NCBI GenBank assembly: GCA_001799285.1
Contig: MGTD01000024.1
Span: forward strand, 1 to 61,708
Reading direction: 5' to 3'
Source: Deltaproteobacteria bacterium RIFOXYD12_FULL_56_24
GTDB taxonomy: Bacteria; Desulfobacterota; Desulfobulbia; Desulfobulbales; Desulfurivibrionaceae
Length of the DNA: 61,708 nt
Shown piece after piece: positions 15,189-24,509 of the stretch. The notes beneath the pieces are model-generated. The model was not told the DNA's origin. It worked only from the letters and a program-made list of their open reading frames with translations, and did not search any database. Every line of letters starts with the position of its first letter. Position 1 is the stretch's first letter. The position numbers and the translations under genes were made by a program.

Positions 15189-17318
15189 TTAATAATTTTT
15201 CCTAGCCAGGACCTCACGCGGCTTGGAGCCGTCCGCAGGGCCAACCACTCCTTCCTTTTCCATGAGCTCGATCATCCGGGCCGCCCGGTTGTAACCCACC
15301 CGCAGTCGCCGTTGCACCATGGAGATGGAGGCCTGCCCCGATTCGCAAACCAGGGCCACGGCCTCGTCATATTTCTCGTCCAAATCCCCGTCCTCATCGC
15401 CCTCGCCCGCCTCGACTTCCTCGGCAAGCTTAAGCACGCTTTCATCGTAGCGCACCGCCCCCTGCTCCTTAAGAAAGGTGACGATCCGCTCGGTCTCTTT
15501 CTCCGAGATATAGGCGCCGTGGATCCGCTGGAGCTTGCTGGTGCCGGGCGGCATGAAGAGCATGTCGCCTGCGCCCAGCAGGTGTTCAGCCCCGCTCCCG
15601 TCCAGGATGGTGCGGGAATCGATCTTGGAGGAAACCTTGAACGACATCCTGGTGGGAAAGTTGGCCTTGATCAGGCCGGTGAGCACATCCACCGAAGGGC
15701 GCTGGGTGGCGAGGATCAGGTGCATGCCCGCAGCTCTCGCCATCTGGGCAAGTCTGGCCACGGAATCCTCGACCTCGCGGGAGGAGACCATCATCAGGTC
15801 GGCCAGCTCGTCGATGATGATGACAATCAGGGGTAATTTTTCCACGGCCTCGGCGTTGTAGCTGGCCAGACTCTTGACCTTGGCCTCTTCCATCAGCTGG
15901 TAGCGGCGCTCCATCTCCCGCACCGCCCACAAGAGAGCCCGGCTGGCCAACTTGGGGTCCACCACCACCGGGTGCAGGAGATGGGGGATATCCTCATAGC
16001 AGGAAAGCTCGATGCGCTTGGGATCCACCAGCAGCAGACGGACCTCCTCGGGGGTGGCCCGGAAAAGAATCGAGCAGATGATGGTGTTGACCGCCACGCT
16101 TTTCCCCGAGCCGGTTGCCCCGGCAATGAGCAGATGCGGCATCCGCGCCAGATCGGCGATCACCGGGTTGCCCACCACATCCATGCCCAGGCCGATGGTG
16201 AGCCGGGAGGCGGCTTTTTGGAATTTCTCATGGGCGAAGATATCGCGGACATAGACGATATTGCGGGTCGGGTTGGGGATCTCGATCCCCAGCGCGGCCT
16301 TGCCGGGAATGGAGCCGACGATGCGCACACTCTCGGCTTTGAGGCACAGGGCCAGATCATCGGCCAGGGCGATGATCTTGTTGATCTTCACCCCCGGAGC
16401 CGGGGCAAATTCATAGGTGGTGATCACCGGACCGGGGGAGATGCCGACTACCTTGCCCACCACCCCGAAATCATTGAGCCTTTCTTCCAGTTCGGCGCTG
16501 ACCGCATAGTAGTACTCACGGTCCACGACCACCTCCGGGTGTTCCGGCTTATCCAGCAAGGACAAGGGCGGCAGCCGGTATTCGCCGCTGGCGGCGGGCA
16601 AGAGGCGAAAAGAGTCGTCCTCCCCTCCGGCCTCAAGCTTTATCGGCGCATGCACCCTGGGCACGATGAGTGCGTCTTCCTCCGGGCTTGCCCCGGCTTC
16701 AATTGCCTTCTGCTTCTTCTCCTTCCCGGCAGGGCTGCTGGTTTCAGCCGTTCGCCTGCCTGCCCAGCGGTCGGCCATAAACGCACGCAGGCGACTGCCG
16801 AGGGAATAGGGGGAAAAACTGCTGATCAGCATCAGGGAGATAAGCAGAATCACGGAAAACAACAGAAAGGAGCCGGGCCCGCCGAAGAGCAGCTCGGCAT
16901 GCCGGGCCAACAAGGTACCTAAGAATCCGGCCACCGGATAGGTGTGCGCAAAGGCGGTGAAAGAAGCAAGGGAGGTGAAACCGCTAAGTCCCGCGCTGGC
17001 CAGAAGAATCCCGGTGCAGCCGAAGACGAGCAGGGGCAAGGTATCCAGGGTGCAGTCCTGGGAAAAAATGCGTATCGCGAAAAAAAGCAGGAGAAAGGGC
17101 AGCCAGAAAGAGGTGATTCCCAGCAGATCCATGAGCAGCTCGGCGACAAATCGTCCCACCTCCCCGCCCCAGTTGGCGGTGATTATCTGGGCGGACGGTT
17201 CAACCGAGCTATAGCTGACCAGGCAGAGAAGCAGAAAAAGGGCGGCAGACACCCCGCATACGGAAAGTATCTCTCGCCCTAGGGTTGGTTTTGCCTGCTT
17301 ATTGTTCCCTGATGCCAT
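15189..17318 (-). CDS. ftsK: DNA translocase FtsK/SpoIIIE
   Basis: This 709-residue protein pumps chromosomal DNA at the division septum. The N-terminal region (about 15-185) has four or five transmembrane helices. A short acidic/basic linker follows. The motor domain carries Walker A GATGSGKS and Walker B LIVIIIDELADLMM. The C-terminal gamma winged helix (about 640-700, with RRLRVGYNRAARMIELMEKEGVVG) reads KOPS-like sites. The reading frame stays open 40 codons upstream, but those codons lie in a hairpin repeat (17347-17451), and the same extra residues appear before lysS. I therefore start at ATG 17318. Confidence 0.93.
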   Translation of the reverse strand: MASGNNKQAKPTLGREILSVCGVSAALFLLLCLVSYSSVEPSAQIITANWGGEVGRFVAELLMDLLGITSFWLPFLLLFFAIRIFSQDCTLDTLPLLVFGCTGILLASAGLSGFTSLASFTAFAHTYPVAGFLGTLLARHAELLFGGPGSFLLFSVILLISLMLISSFSPYSLGSRLRAFMADRWAGRRTAETSSPAGKEKKQKAIEAGASPEEDALIVPRVHAPIKLEAGGEDDSFRLLPAASGEYRLPPLSLLDKPEHPEVVVDREYYYAVSAELEERLNDFGVVGKVVGISPGPVITTYEFAPAPGVKINKIIALADDLALCLKAESVRIVGSIPGKAALGIEIPNPTRNIVYVRDIFAHEKFQKAASRLTIGLGMDVVGNPVIADLARMPHLLIAGATGSGKSVAVNTIICSILFRATPEEVRLLLVDPKRIELSCYEDIPHLLHPVVVDPKLASRALLWAVREMERRYQLMEEAKVKSLASYNAEAVEKLPLIVIIIDELADLMMVSSREVEDSVARLAQMARAAGMHLILATQRPSVDVLTGLIKANFPTRMSFKVSSKIDSRTILDGSGAEHLLGAGDMLFMPPGTSKLQRIHGAYISEKETERIVTFLKEQGAVRYDESVLKLAEEVEAGEGDEDGDLDEKYDEAVALVCESGQASISMVQRRLRVGYNRAARMIELMEKEGVVGPADGSKPREVLARKNY

Positions 17319-17346
17319 TATGCTCGCAGATCGTTTTCGGTAATGT

Positions 17347-17451
17347 AAGCGGCCACAGGACACCGCATCTTGCGGCGATCGGTCCGGCTCACGTACAAAA
17401 GTACGCATCGCCGTCCCGCTTGCCGCAACCTGCGGCACCCTGTGGCCGCTT
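17347..17451. repeat. Structured hairpin repeat, type B copy 1
   Basis: The outer stem AAGCGGCCACAGG / CCTGTGGCCGCTT pairs perfectly over 13 bp. The core contains GCGGCGATCGGTCCGGCTCA, a GTAC-AAAA-GTAC hairpin and TTGCCGCAACCTGCGGCA. It lies between nusB and ftsK. Copies 2 and 3 are at 56286-56395 and 60183-60315. It borders repeat C directly. Confidence 0.85.
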
Positions 17452-17495
17452 TTAGCTGAGTTGAGCAGCTTGTCTGCTCAAAACGAAACTTATAC
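17450..17495. repeat. Repeat C, copy 1
   Basis: A 45-46 bp sequence beginning TTTTAGCTGAG and ending ACTTATAC, containing the hairpin TTGAGCAG-CTTGT-CTGCTCAA. It is nearly identical to 23915-23959. Confidence 0.85.
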
Positions 17496-17528
17496 CCGCA
17501 GGGTGATTCAGCGGCTTCCCCTGTTTTG

Positions 17529-17552
17529 TGGGCTTACCCCGTGATTGATTAC
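17529..17552. repeat. Repeat E, copy 1
   Basis: A 24-bp sequence, GGCTTACCCCGTGATTGATT with short flanks, that recurs at 60338-60361 with one change. In both places it lies close to a type B hairpin and just downstream of, or inside, the end of a minus-strand gene. Confidence 0.75.
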
Positions 17553-17570
17553 CCAGTAAGGGAGCGCAGG

Positions 17571-17984
17571 CTACTTTGCCATGCCGATATTTTTCAGGAT
17601 GGCGTCAAGGATCCCGTTGATAAAGGCCGGAGAATCCTCGCCGCAGTATCGCTTGGCCAACTCGATGGCCTCGTCGATGGCCACCCGGGGCGGCACATCC
17701 TCCTTGAACATCATTTCATAGGCCGCAATCCTGATGATATTGCGGTCCAGCACCGACATCCGGCTGACCCGCCAGTTCTTTGCGCTTTTTTCAATCTTGG
17801 CGTCGATTTCCGCCAACTTGTCGGTGATGCCGTAAACCAGTTCCCGGCCGTAGGGGATGGACTTTTTATTGATCTCGAAATTCTCGCAGAGCAGCGGAAA
17901 TTTCTCCACCGCAGAGATTTCGTTCATCTCCCCCTGAAACAGGGCGTTGAGGGCAAGCTCCCTTGCCTTGCGTCGGTTTCCCAT
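17571..17984 (-). CDS. nusB: Transcription antitermination factor NusB
   Basis: The 137-residue all-helical protein has the NusB pattern: MGNRRKARELALNALFQ at the start (the RNA/BoxA-binding arginine-rich helix), SVLDRNIIRIAAYEMMF in the middle, and VAIDEAIELAKRYCGEDSPAFINGILD towards the end. It binds BoxA RNA with NusE (S10) in rRNA antitermination complexes. It follows ribH, as in many bacteria where nusB closes the riboflavin operon. A hairpin with a T-run precedes it (18010-18035), so part of its expression may depend on readthrough. Confidence 0.94.
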   Translation of the reverse strand: MGNRRKARELALNALFQGEMNEISAVEKFPLLCENFEINKKSIPYGRELVYGITDKLAEIDAKIEKSAKNWRVSRMSVLDRNIIRIAAYEMMFKEDVPPRVAIDEAIELAKRYCGEDSPAFINGILDAILKNIGMAK

Positions 17985-18009
17985 GAATAATAATGGTCTC
18001 GTAAAAAAG

Positions 18010-18035
18010 GAAAAAAGCCGCGGGTCCGCGACACA
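18010..18035 (-). terminator. Possible intrinsic terminator/attenuator between ribH and nusB
   Basis: On the minus strand CGCG-GACC-CGCG is followed by GCTTTTTT. A longer pairing AAAAAGCCGCG / CGCGGCTTTTT spanning about 18011-18082 would compete with it. Strength is modest. Confidence 0.35.
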
Positions 18036-18059
18036 AAATCAACAAGTTACAAAGCAACA

Positions 18060-18094
18060 ACCGTTGTAATCGCGGCTTTTTGCGATTTCAACAA
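18060..18094. repeat. Repeat D, copy 1
   Basis: Read on the minus strand: TTGTTGAAATCGCAA, a few variable bases, then CCGCGATTACAA. The same arrangement appears at 47531-47563 upstream of recO. ATCGC/GCGAT can pair. Confidence 0.6.
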
Positions 18095-18097
18095 TGA

Positions 18098-18565
18098 TCA
18101 GGCGAGCTGCGGCAGCAGGTTGACCATCTCGATGGCAGTGGCCGCGCACTCGGAACCCTTGTTGCCGGCCTTGGAGCCGGCCCGTTCAATGGCCTGCTCG
18201 ATGGAGTCGGTGGTGAGCACGCCGAAGATGATCGGCACCCCGGATTCCATACTGGCCTGGGCAATCCCCTTGGCCGCCTCATTGGCCACGAAATCGAAAT
18301 GGGGGGTCGCGCCGCGGATTACGGCGCCGAGGCAGATTACTGCATCATAGCGGCCGGACTTGACCATCTTCTGGGCGACCAGCGGGATCTCAAAGGCGCC
18401 GGGAACCCTGGCCACTTCGATCTCATTGTCCTTTACCCCGGAACGCAGCAGGGTGTCCAGGGCGCCTTCCAGCAGACGTTCGGCAATGAACGAATTGAAC
18501 CGGGCAATGACAATCCCGAATTTCTTGCCTTCGGCCTGCAGTTTTCCTTCAAAAAATTTCGGCAT
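18098..18565 (-). CDS. ribH: 6,7-dimethyl-8-ribityllumazine synthase
   Basis: The 155-residue enzyme condenses the ribityl pyrimidine made by RibD/RibG with 3,4-dihydroxy-2-butanone 4-phosphate to give lumazine, the precursor of riboflavin. RibH motifs are seen: [42 protein letters not shown] and [15 protein letters not shown] 18565 was chosen because GGAGGAG lies just upstream and it matches the family's N-terminus; an in-frame extension upstream runs into ribBA. It sits 28 bp after ribBA in the riboflavin operon. Confidence 0.95.
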   Translation of the reverse strand: MPKFFEGKLQAEGKKFGIVIARFNSFIAERLLEGALDTLLRSGVKDNEIEVARVPGAFEIPLVAQKMVKSGRYDAVICLGAVIRGATPHFDFVANEAAKGIAQASMESGVPIIFGVLTTDSIEQAIERAGSKAGNKGSECAATAIEMVNLLPQLA

Positions 18566-18593
18566 CGTTTCTCCTCCAAATGGTGGGCAATCG

Positions 18594-19823
18594 TTAGCTG
18601 TTTTTCGTATCCTTGCTGCCGGGGAACAGATCCAGCAAATGGCCAAGCTTGTCCTTCTTGGCCTTGAGGTAATCGATATTTTCCGGTTCCGCCACCATTT
18701 CGATGGGCAGACGGCCCGTGACCTTCAGGCCATAGCCTTCGAGGCCGATGATTTTCTTGGGGTTGTTGGTAATGAGCCGCATCTTGCGCACCCCCAGATC
18801 CCGGAGGATCTGGGCGCCGATCCCGTAGTCGCGCAGGTCGGCCTTGAAGCCCAGATGCACATTGGCCTCCACCGTATCCATCCCCCCTTCCTGGAGGGCA
18901 TACGCCTTGATCTTGTTGATCAAGCCGATGCCGCGGCCTTCCTGCTGCATGTAAAGAACAATGCCCGCGCCCTCGTGCTCGACCATGCGCATGGCGCTGT
19001 GCAGCTGCCCGCCGCAATCGCAGCGCTTGGAGCCGAAGACGTCGCCGGTCAGGCAGGAGGAATGGACCCGGACCATAATCTCCTTGGTGGGGTCGATCTC
19101 CCCCTTGACCAGGGCAACATGTTCGAGGTCATCCACATCGTTGGTGTAGACAATGGTCCGAAAATCCCCGTAACGAGTGGGAATCTTGGCCTCGGCGGCC
19201 CGATGGACCAGCTTGTCCTCGCGGGTCCGGTACGCGACGAGATCGGCGATGGTGGCGATCTTGAGGTCGTGCTCCCTGGCGAAGATCTCCAAATCCGGCA
19301 TCCGGGCCATGGTGCCGTCTTCCTTCATAATTTCGCATATCACCCCGGAAGGATTCAACCCAGCCAAGCGGGAGAGATCGACCGACCCTTCGGTCTGGCC
19401 GGTGCGGACCAGTACCCCACCCCGTCTGGCGCGCAAGGGAAAGATATGCCCCGGACTTACGATATCGCTGGGCCTGGCCTTGGGATCGGCGGCCACCAGG
19501 ATGGTCCTGGCCCGGTCCGCCGCGGAGATGCCGGTGGTTACCCCGGTGCTCGACTCGATACTCACCGTAAAGGCCGTTTCAAAGGGCGATTTGTTGTTCT
19601 GCACCATCATGGGAATCTGCAGCTGCTCGAGATGATCCGGGGTCAGGGTCAGGCAGATCAGGCCCCGGCCGTGGGTGGCCATAAAATTGATCGCCTCGGG
19701 GGTGACCTTTTCCGCGGCCATGTACAGATCGCCTTCGTTCTCGCGATCCTCGTCATCAACCAGGATGATCATTTTCCCGGCCCGGATCTCGTCAATCACC
19801 TCTTCAATGGAACTTACTGCCAT
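18594..19823 (-). CDS. ribBA: Bifunctional DHBP synthase / GTP cyclohydrolase II
   Basis: The 409-residue fusion makes both early precursors of riboflavin. Residues about 1-205 are 3,4-dihydroxy-2-butanone 4-phosphate synthase, with the acidic loop [11 protein letters not shown] and [20 protein letters not shown]. Residues about 210-400 are GTP cyclohydrolase II, with the zinc-binding [35 protein letters not shown] and the DYGIGAQIL region. Both active sites look complete. It lies between ribE and ribH. Confidence 0.96.
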   Translation of the reverse strand: MAVSSIEEVIDEIRAGKMIILVDDEDRENEGDLYMAAEKVTPEAINFMATHGRGLICLTLTPDHLEQLQIPMMVQNNKSPFETAFTVSIESSTGVTTGISAADRARTILVAADPKARPSDIVSPGHIFPLRARRGGVLVRTGQTEGSVDLSRLAGLNPSGVICEIMKEDGTMARMPDLEIFAREHDLKIATIADLVAYRTREDKLVHRAAEAKIPTRYGDFRTIVYTNDVDDLEHVALVKGEIDPTKEIMVRVHSSCLTGDVFGSKRCDCGGQLHSAMRMVEHEGAGIVLYMQQEGRGIGLINKIKAYALQEGGMDTVEANVHLGFKADLRDYGIGAQILRDLGVRKMRLITNNPKKIIGLEGYGLKVTGRLPIEMVAEPENIDYLKAKKDKLGHLLDLFPGSKDTKNS

Positions 19824-19860
19824 ATCATTTACCTCAAAGCCTTCGCTGCCTGGCGCACGG

Positions 19861-20520
19861 TTATTTTAAGAAGCCGTGCTCAGCCAGAAAAGCGGAATTA
19901 ATTCTTGATTCCGCACCCCCGCCGTCAGCATCCTTGGCGGAGAGCAATTTTTCCACATACTTGCCGATCAGATCCACTTCGATATTCACCACGCTCCCCT
20001 GTCGCAACGCCCCAAGGGTCGTGACCCCGAGGGTGTGGGGAATAATGGAAACACAAAAGGCTTTCTCGTCTATGCTATTGACGGTGAGACTGATACCGTC
20101 AATGGCGATGGAGCCTTTTTCGATGATATACTTGCCGAATCCAGTCGGCACCTGAAAACTGAAGAGGACGAAATCTCCAAGGGGCTGCCGGGTAAGCATG
20201 GAGGTGGTGGCATCCACATGGCCGCTGACCATATGCCCGCCCAGCCGGTCGGCAAGGCGCAGAGCGCGCTCCAGATTAACCGCGCTCCCGACGGCCAGCC
20301 GCCCGAGATTGGTGCGGTTCAGGCTTTCCGGCGAGACATCGACGAGAAAGCGGCGGCCGCTGATCTCCCTGGCGGTGAGACATACCCCGTTGACCGCGAT
20401 GGACTCGCCTTCCGCAGGCTCGGGCAGATCAAAGTCCGCGGTAATGGCAAAGAGCATCCCGCCGCCGACCGGTCTTTTTTCCAGTATTCTTCCCTGCCCC
20501 AGTATGATCCCGGTAAACAT
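19861..20520 (-). CDS. ribE: Riboflavin synthase, alpha subunit
   Basis: This 219-residue enzyme dismutates two lumazine molecules to riboflavin plus pyrimidine. It begins MFTGII and has the tandem lumazine-binding repeats: first half with [14 protein letters not shown] and [13 protein letters not shown], second half with [22 protein letters not shown] and [11 protein letters not shown]. It follows ribD after a 31-bp spacer. No FMN riboswitch was seen before the rib genes, so the cluster appears to be constitutive or controlled further upstream. Confidence 0.95.
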   Translation of the reverse strand: MFTGIILGQGRILEKRPVGGGMLFAITADFDLPEPAEGESIAVNGVCLTAREISGRRFLVDVSPESLNRTNLGRLAVGSAVNLERALRLADRLGGHMVSGHVDATTSMLTRQPLGDFVLFSFQVPTGFGKYIIEKGSIAIDGISLTVNSIDEKAFCVSIIPHTLGVTTLGALRQGSVVNIEVDLIGKYVEKLLSAKDADGGGAESRINSAFLAEHGFLK

Positions 20521-20551
20521 ATTTTAGTCCCTAGCTGTCAGCTGCTAGCTA

Positions 20552-21655
20552 TCAGCTATTTTTCATCAGCCCTTCGATCAGCACATCGTTCCCGAGACGC
20601 CGCACCCTGGTGACCGTAAAGCCGGGGGCGACCGCAACATTTTGCAGACCAAGGGAGTCCAAGAGAGGCACCCCGTCACCGCCAATAAAGATCGGAGCCA
20701 CGAAAATATTCACTTCATCCACCAGTCCGGCCCGCAAAAAAGCGCCATGCACCAGGCTACCCCCTTCGACCAGAACGCTGGTGAGCTGTGCCCGACCCAG
20801 TTCACAGAGAACCGCGCCAAGATCAAGCCTGCCTGCGTCATCGAGCCGGACCTCCTTGATAACCGCGCCTGCGGCAATCAGGGCCTCGGCCCGTTGCGGG
20901 TCGGCTTCCGGCCCGCAAAAAATCCAGGTGGGAGCGGAGGAAGTCTGTTGCAACATTTTCGCAGTGGGCGACAGCCTTAGGGCGGTGTCCAGAATAACCC
21001 GCAACGGATCCCTGCCCCTGCGGTTCGGCAACCGGGTAGTAAGCGCGGGATCATCGCCCAAGGCTGTACCGCTGCCGATGAGGATGGCATCCACCCGATC
21101 CCGCAAGCGATGCACCTGACGCCGGGACTGCTCGTTGGTTATCCAGGCGCACTGGCCTGAGGCAAGAGCCAAGCGGCCATCCAAACTCATCCCGGCCTTC
21201 ATGATCACCCAGGGCAGCCCGGTAGTAACATGCTTACTGAAGGGGCGGTTCAGACTCCGGCATTCCTCGGCCAACACCCCTTGAACAACCTCAAGGCCTT
21301 GGGCAGCAAGGGTCTGGCAGCCCCCTCCCGCCACCAAAGGATTGGGGTCAAGCATGCCGACCACCACCCGTTTGATCCCGGCGGCCAGGATGGCCTGGGT
21401 ACAGGGCGGCGTTCGCCCCGTATGGTTGCAGGGTTCCAGAGTCACATAGATCGTGGCGCCTCTGGCCTTTTCCCCGGCAGCCTGGAGGGCATGCACCTCC
21501 GCATGGTGGGTGCCGACCCGATGATGATAACCAGCGACAATGAACCGATTATTTTTAACCACCACCGCGCCGACACAGGGATTGGGCGAGGTGCGACCCA
21601 GCCCTTTTCGCGCCTCCCTGATGGCCAGCTGCATCCAGGCGCGATCATCCTTCAT
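20552..21655 (-). CDS. ribD: Bifunctional pyrimidine deaminase/reductase RibD
   Basis: The 367-residue protein has an N-terminal cytidine-deaminase-like domain (about 1-145) with zinc motifs HAEVHAL and [11 protein letters not shown], and a C-terminal reductase domain (about 150-365) of the RibD/DHFR fold with [16 protein letters not shown] and [13 protein letters not shown]. It deaminates and then reduces the product of GTP cyclohydrolase II. Its start overlaps the stop of nrdR by four bases, a common arrangement. Confidence 0.95.
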   Translation of the reverse strand: MKDDRAWMQLAIREARKGLGRTSPNPCVGAVVVKNNRFIVAGYHHRVGTHHAEVHALQAAGEKARGATIYVTLEPCNHTGRTPPCTQAILAAGIKRVVVGMLDPNPLVAGGGCQTLAAQGLEVVQGVLAEECRSLNRPFSKHVTTGLPWVIMKAGMSLDGRLALASGQCAWITNEQSRRQVHRLRDRVDAILIGSGTALGDDPALTTRLPNRRGRDPLRVILDTALRLSPTAKMLQQTSSAPTWIFCGPEADPQRAEALIAAGAVIKEVRLDDAGRLDLGAVLCELGRAQLTSVLVEGGSLVHGAFLRAGLVDEVNIFVAPIFIGGDGVPLLDSLGLQNVAVAPGFTVTRVRRLGNDVLIEGLMKNS

Positions 21656-22122
21656 TTCGGAGTTTCTTCCTGACCGCCCAGCATATCCTTCAACTCGGTC
21701 ATGAATTCGCTTAAATCCTTGAACTGCCGGTACACGGAGGCGAAACGGACATAGGCCACGCCGTCGAGCTTTCTCAAGCCGTCCATGACCCGCTCTCCGA
21801 CGAGCTTCACCGGAATCTCGCGCTCACCCAGATCCTGTAGCTCCCGCTCCAAGGAATCGACAAACTCATCGATCTGCTCCATGCTGACCGGTCGCTTCTC
21901 GCAGGCCTTTTTTAGCCCTTCCACCACCTTGTCCCGGTCCCAGGCCTCGCGTCGCCCATCCTTCTTGATCAGCATGGGCATGGTTACCTCAAGCCGTTCG
22001 TAGGTGGTAAACCTGCGCCCGCAGGCATCGCACATCCGGCGACGGCGGGTGATGGTAAATTCCTTGTTCAGGCGGGAGTCGACAACCCGGTTTTCCAGAT
22101 GACCGCAATACGGACATTTCAT
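21652..22122 (-). CDS. nrdR: Transcriptional repressor NrdR
   Basis: The 156-residue regulator has an N-terminal zinc ribbon (MKCPYCGH...[12 protein letters not shown]) and an ATP-cone domain (about 48-140, beginning [18 protein letters not shown]). It senses ATP/dATP and represses ribonucleotide reductase genes. No ribonucleotide reductase gene or obvious NrdR box pair was found in the window, so targets are elsewhere. It links the dCMP deaminase gene to the riboflavin genes. Confidence 0.95.
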   Translation of the reverse strand: MKCPYCGHLENRVVDSRLNKEFTITRRRRMCDACGRRFTTYERLEVTMPMLIKKDGRREAWDRDKVVEGLKKACEKRPVSMEQIDEFVDSLERELQDLGEREIPVKLVGERVMDGLRKLDGVAYVRFASVYRQFKDLSEFMTELKDMLGGQEETPK

Positions 22123-22173
22123 AACTTTGCCTTAAGAAGATCTGCGCCGGAGCACAATTGCGGCCTCCTGCCG

Positions 22174-22623
22174 CTACCCCAGCTGGAGAACAGGGACTTG
22201 CGCTTCAGCCAACAGCAAAGAGGAAAGGTTGTCAGCATATCCTTCTTTATAATAGATTTTCTCAATTCTTGCATTGATCAGCATCTTGCTACAGATGGTG
22301 CAGGGCATATTGGTGCAATACAGGGTAGCGCCCTCGATGCTGAAACCGTGCAGGGCCGCCTGGATGATGGCGTTCTGCTCGGCGTGCAGGCCCCGGCACA
22401 GCTCATGCCGCTCCCCGGAGGGAATACCCTGCTGCTCGCGCAGGCAGCCGATATCCAGACAATGACTGACCTTGGCCGGCGCCCCGTTGTAGCCCGTGGC
22501 GATGATGCGCTTGTCCCGCACCAGAATGGCGCCCACCTTGCGACGCAGACAGGTCGAACGCTGGGCCACCATTTCGGTGATCCCCATGAAATATTCGTCC
22601 CAGGACGGGCGGGTATCTGTCAT
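22174..22623 (-). CDS. dCMP deaminase
   Basis: This 149-residue cytidine/deoxycytidylate deaminase has the zinc motifs [10 protein letters not shown] and [13 protein letters not shown] and the family start [11 protein letters not shown]. It converts dCMP to dUMP for thymidylate synthesis (the ComEB-type enzyme). It lies 6 bp after glyA, whose product supplies one-carbon units for the same thymidylate route, and before nrdR, so this is a small nucleotide-precursor block. Confidence 0.92.
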   Translation of the reverse strand: MTDTRPSWDEYFMGITEMVAQRSTCLRRKVGAILVRDKRIIATGYNGAPAKVSHCLDIGCLREQQGIPSGERHELCRGLHAEQNAIIQAALHGFSIEGATLYCTNMPCTICSKMLINARIEKIYYKEGYADNLSSLLLAEAQVPVLQLG

Positions 22624-22629
22624 GGCCGT

Positions 22630-23901
22630 TTACTCGTCATCCCGAGCCATGTCCGGATACAGAGGAAAGGTATCGCACAGAGCCCGAACCTCGAGCCGGA
22701 TAGCATTAAGGGCCTCCTTGTTCTGCCGGTTTTCGATGGCCCGGTTGATCCAGTCGGCAACCTTGGCCATCTCCGGCTCCTTGAGACCGCGGGTGGTCAC
22801 GGCCGGAGTGCCGATGCGCACCCCGCTGGTGACAAAGCGGCTCTGCTGGTCAAAGGGGATGGCATTTTTGTTGACGGTAAGCCCTGCCTCTTCCAGGGCC
22901 TCCTCCGACTCCTTGCCGGTGGCCCCCTTGTTGGTCAGATCGACCAAAAGCAGATGATTGTCGGTGCCGCCGGAAACGAGGCGGAAACCGTGGCGCACCA
23001 ATCCTTCCCCCAAAGCCTGGGCATTTCTCACCACCTGGGCCTGATCCTGCTTGAATTTCTCCCCCATGGCCTCCTTAAAGGCCACGGCCTTGGCGGCGAT
23101 GACATGCACCAGCGGTCCGCCCTGGATGCCAGGGAAAATCTTGCTGTCCAGCTTCTTGCCATACTCAGCCTTGGCAAGGATCAGGCCACCCCGTGGGCCC
23201 CGCATGGTCTTGTGAGTGGTGGTCGTGACAAAATCGGCAAAGGGCACCGGCGAGGGATGGACTCCGGCCGCCACCAGCCCGGCGATATGGGCCATGTCCA
23301 CCATGAACAGGGCGCCGATCTTATCGGCTATTGATCTGAATCCGGCAAAATCGATCACCCTGGGGTAGGCGCTCGCCCCGGCCACGATCATCTTCGGCCT
23401 CTGCTCAAGAGCAATGCGCTCCACTTCGGCCATATCGATGCGCTCGGTTTCCCGATTCACCCCGTAAGATATAAACTTATAGAGCTGCCCGGAAAAATTC
23501 ACCGCTGCCCCATGGGTGAGATGGCCACCGTGGGCCAGATCCATGCCCAAGACCAGATCTCCAGGCTGCAGCGAGGAAAAATAGACCGCCATGTTGGCCT
23601 GGCTGCCGGAATGAGGCTGAACATTGGCGTATTCAGCGCCAAAGATCTTCAGGGCGCGCTCGATGGCCAGCGATTCAATCTGGTCGGCATATTCGCAGCC
23701 GCCATAGTAGCGGCGGCCTGGGTAGCCCTCGGCGTACTTGTTGGTAAAAATGGAACCCTGGGCCTCAAGCACCGCTTCGCTGACAATATTCTCGGAAGCA
23801 ATAAGTTCAAGCTGATTACTCTGCCTGGCCAACTCATGGCGGATGGAATTGTACACATCCGGATCACTCTCTTTCAAATACGACACTGCAGTATCCTTCA
23901 T
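22630..23901 (-). CDS. glyA: Serine hydroxymethyltransferase
   Basis: The 423-residue PLP enzyme interconverts serine and glycine while charging tetrahydrofolate. Its signatures are [46 protein letters not shown] and the PLP-lysine motif [14 protein letters not shown]. The length matches the bacterial family. The following downstream genes encode dCMP deaminase, NrdR and RibD. Confidence 0.97.
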   Translation of the reverse strand: MKDTAVSYLKESDPDVYNSIRHELARQSNQLELIASENIVSEAVLEAQGSIFTNKYAEGYPGRRYYGGCEYADQIESLAIERALKIFGAEYANVQPHSGSQANMAVYFSSLQPGDLVLGMDLAHGGHLTHGAAVNFSGQLYKFISYGVNRETERIDMAEVERIALEQRPKMIVAGASAYPRVIDFAGFRSIADKIGALFMVDMAHIAGLVAAGVHPSPVPFADFVTTTTHKTMRGPRGGLILAKAEYGKKLDSKIFPGIQGGPLVHVIAAKAVAFKEAMGEKFKQDQAQVVRNAQALGEGLVRHGFRLVSGGTDNHLLLVDLTNKGATGKESEEALEEAGLTVNKNAIPFDQQSRFVTSGVRIGTPAVTTRGLKEPEMAKVADWINRAIENRQNKEALNAIRLEVRALCDTFPLYPDMARDDE

Positions 23902-23914
23902 GGTTATTTATAGG

Positions 23915-23959
23915 TTTTAGCTGAGTTGAGCAGCTTGTCTGCTCAAACGAAACTTATAC
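23915..23959. repeat. Repeat C, copy 2
   Basis: Nearly identical to 17450-17495, with the same TTGAGCAG-CTTGT-CTGCTCAA hairpin, placed 14 bp upstream of the glyA start. It lies in the glyA-rpiB spacer; the rest of that spacer (to 24086) shows nothing further. Confidence 0.85.
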
Positions 23960-24086
23960 TCTTTGGGTATAAAAACCGCGCTCACAATATTCAGGTAAAA
24001 TAATCACGGCCGAAAAATTACTCCAGGTAATTCCGGCCGCGCAATGAAAAACGTGTGGGGGCCCACCACAGGGGCAGACCCGTTTT

Positions 24087-24509
24087 CTAGAACATATCAA
24101 TCCGCCGCTGGTGCCTGCCTCCGGCAAATTCGGTACTCACCCAGATCCTGACTATTTCCGCGGCCAGGCCGGGGCCGATTACGCGGGCGCCAAGGCAGAG
24201 CACGTTGGCGTCATTATGCTCCCGGCTCATCTGCGCAGTAAACAGCTCATTGCCTAAAGCCGCACGAATCCCCTCGAAACGGTTGGCTACCATGGACATC
24301 CCGACCCCAGTGCCACAAATCAGAATCCCGCGCTCGCAGTTGTTGTTCTGCAACTGAGTGCAAACAGCCTTGGCAAAATCCGGGTAATCGACGGACTCGG
24401 TGGAAAAACAGCCCTTATCATCCACCGTATGCCCCAGGCTCTGGAGTAGCGTTACAATTTCGTCCTTGAGACTTAGGCCGCCGTGATCACAACCGATGGC
24501 AATCTTCAC
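24087..24509 (-). CDS. rpiB: Ribose-5-phosphate isomerase B
   Basis: The 140-residue RpiB/LacAB-family enzyme interconverts ribose and ribulose 5-phosphate. It begins MKIAIGCDHGGLSLKDEIV and has the active-site loop ICGTGVGMSMVANRFEGIRAA and the helix-forming SREHNDANVLCLGARVIG. Its start overlaps the fabF stop by four bases, coupling it to the fatty-acid operon. Confidence 0.94.
   Translation of the reverse strand: MKIAIGCDHGGLSLKDEIVTLLQSLGHTVDDKGCFSTESVDYPDFAKAVCTQLQNNNCERGILICGTGVGMSMVANRFEGIRAALGNELFTAQMSREHNDANVLCLGARVIGPGLAAEIVRIWVSTEFAGGRHQRRIDMF

Noticed and set aside
18360-19901. Plus-strand frame opposite ribH/ribBA (513 codons)
   Set aside because: It crosses two real genes and their spacer and has no family resemblance; shadow frame.
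17985-23901. FMN riboswitch controlling the riboflavin genes
   Set aside because: None of the conserved FMN-element blocks was found before ribD, ribE, ribBA or ribH; the genes are embedded in a longer transcription unit.
23960-24086. Possible riboswitch or leader upstream of glyA
   Set aside because: Besides repeat C, I see only a weak GGCCG/CGGCC pairing and no glycine or other aptamer pattern.
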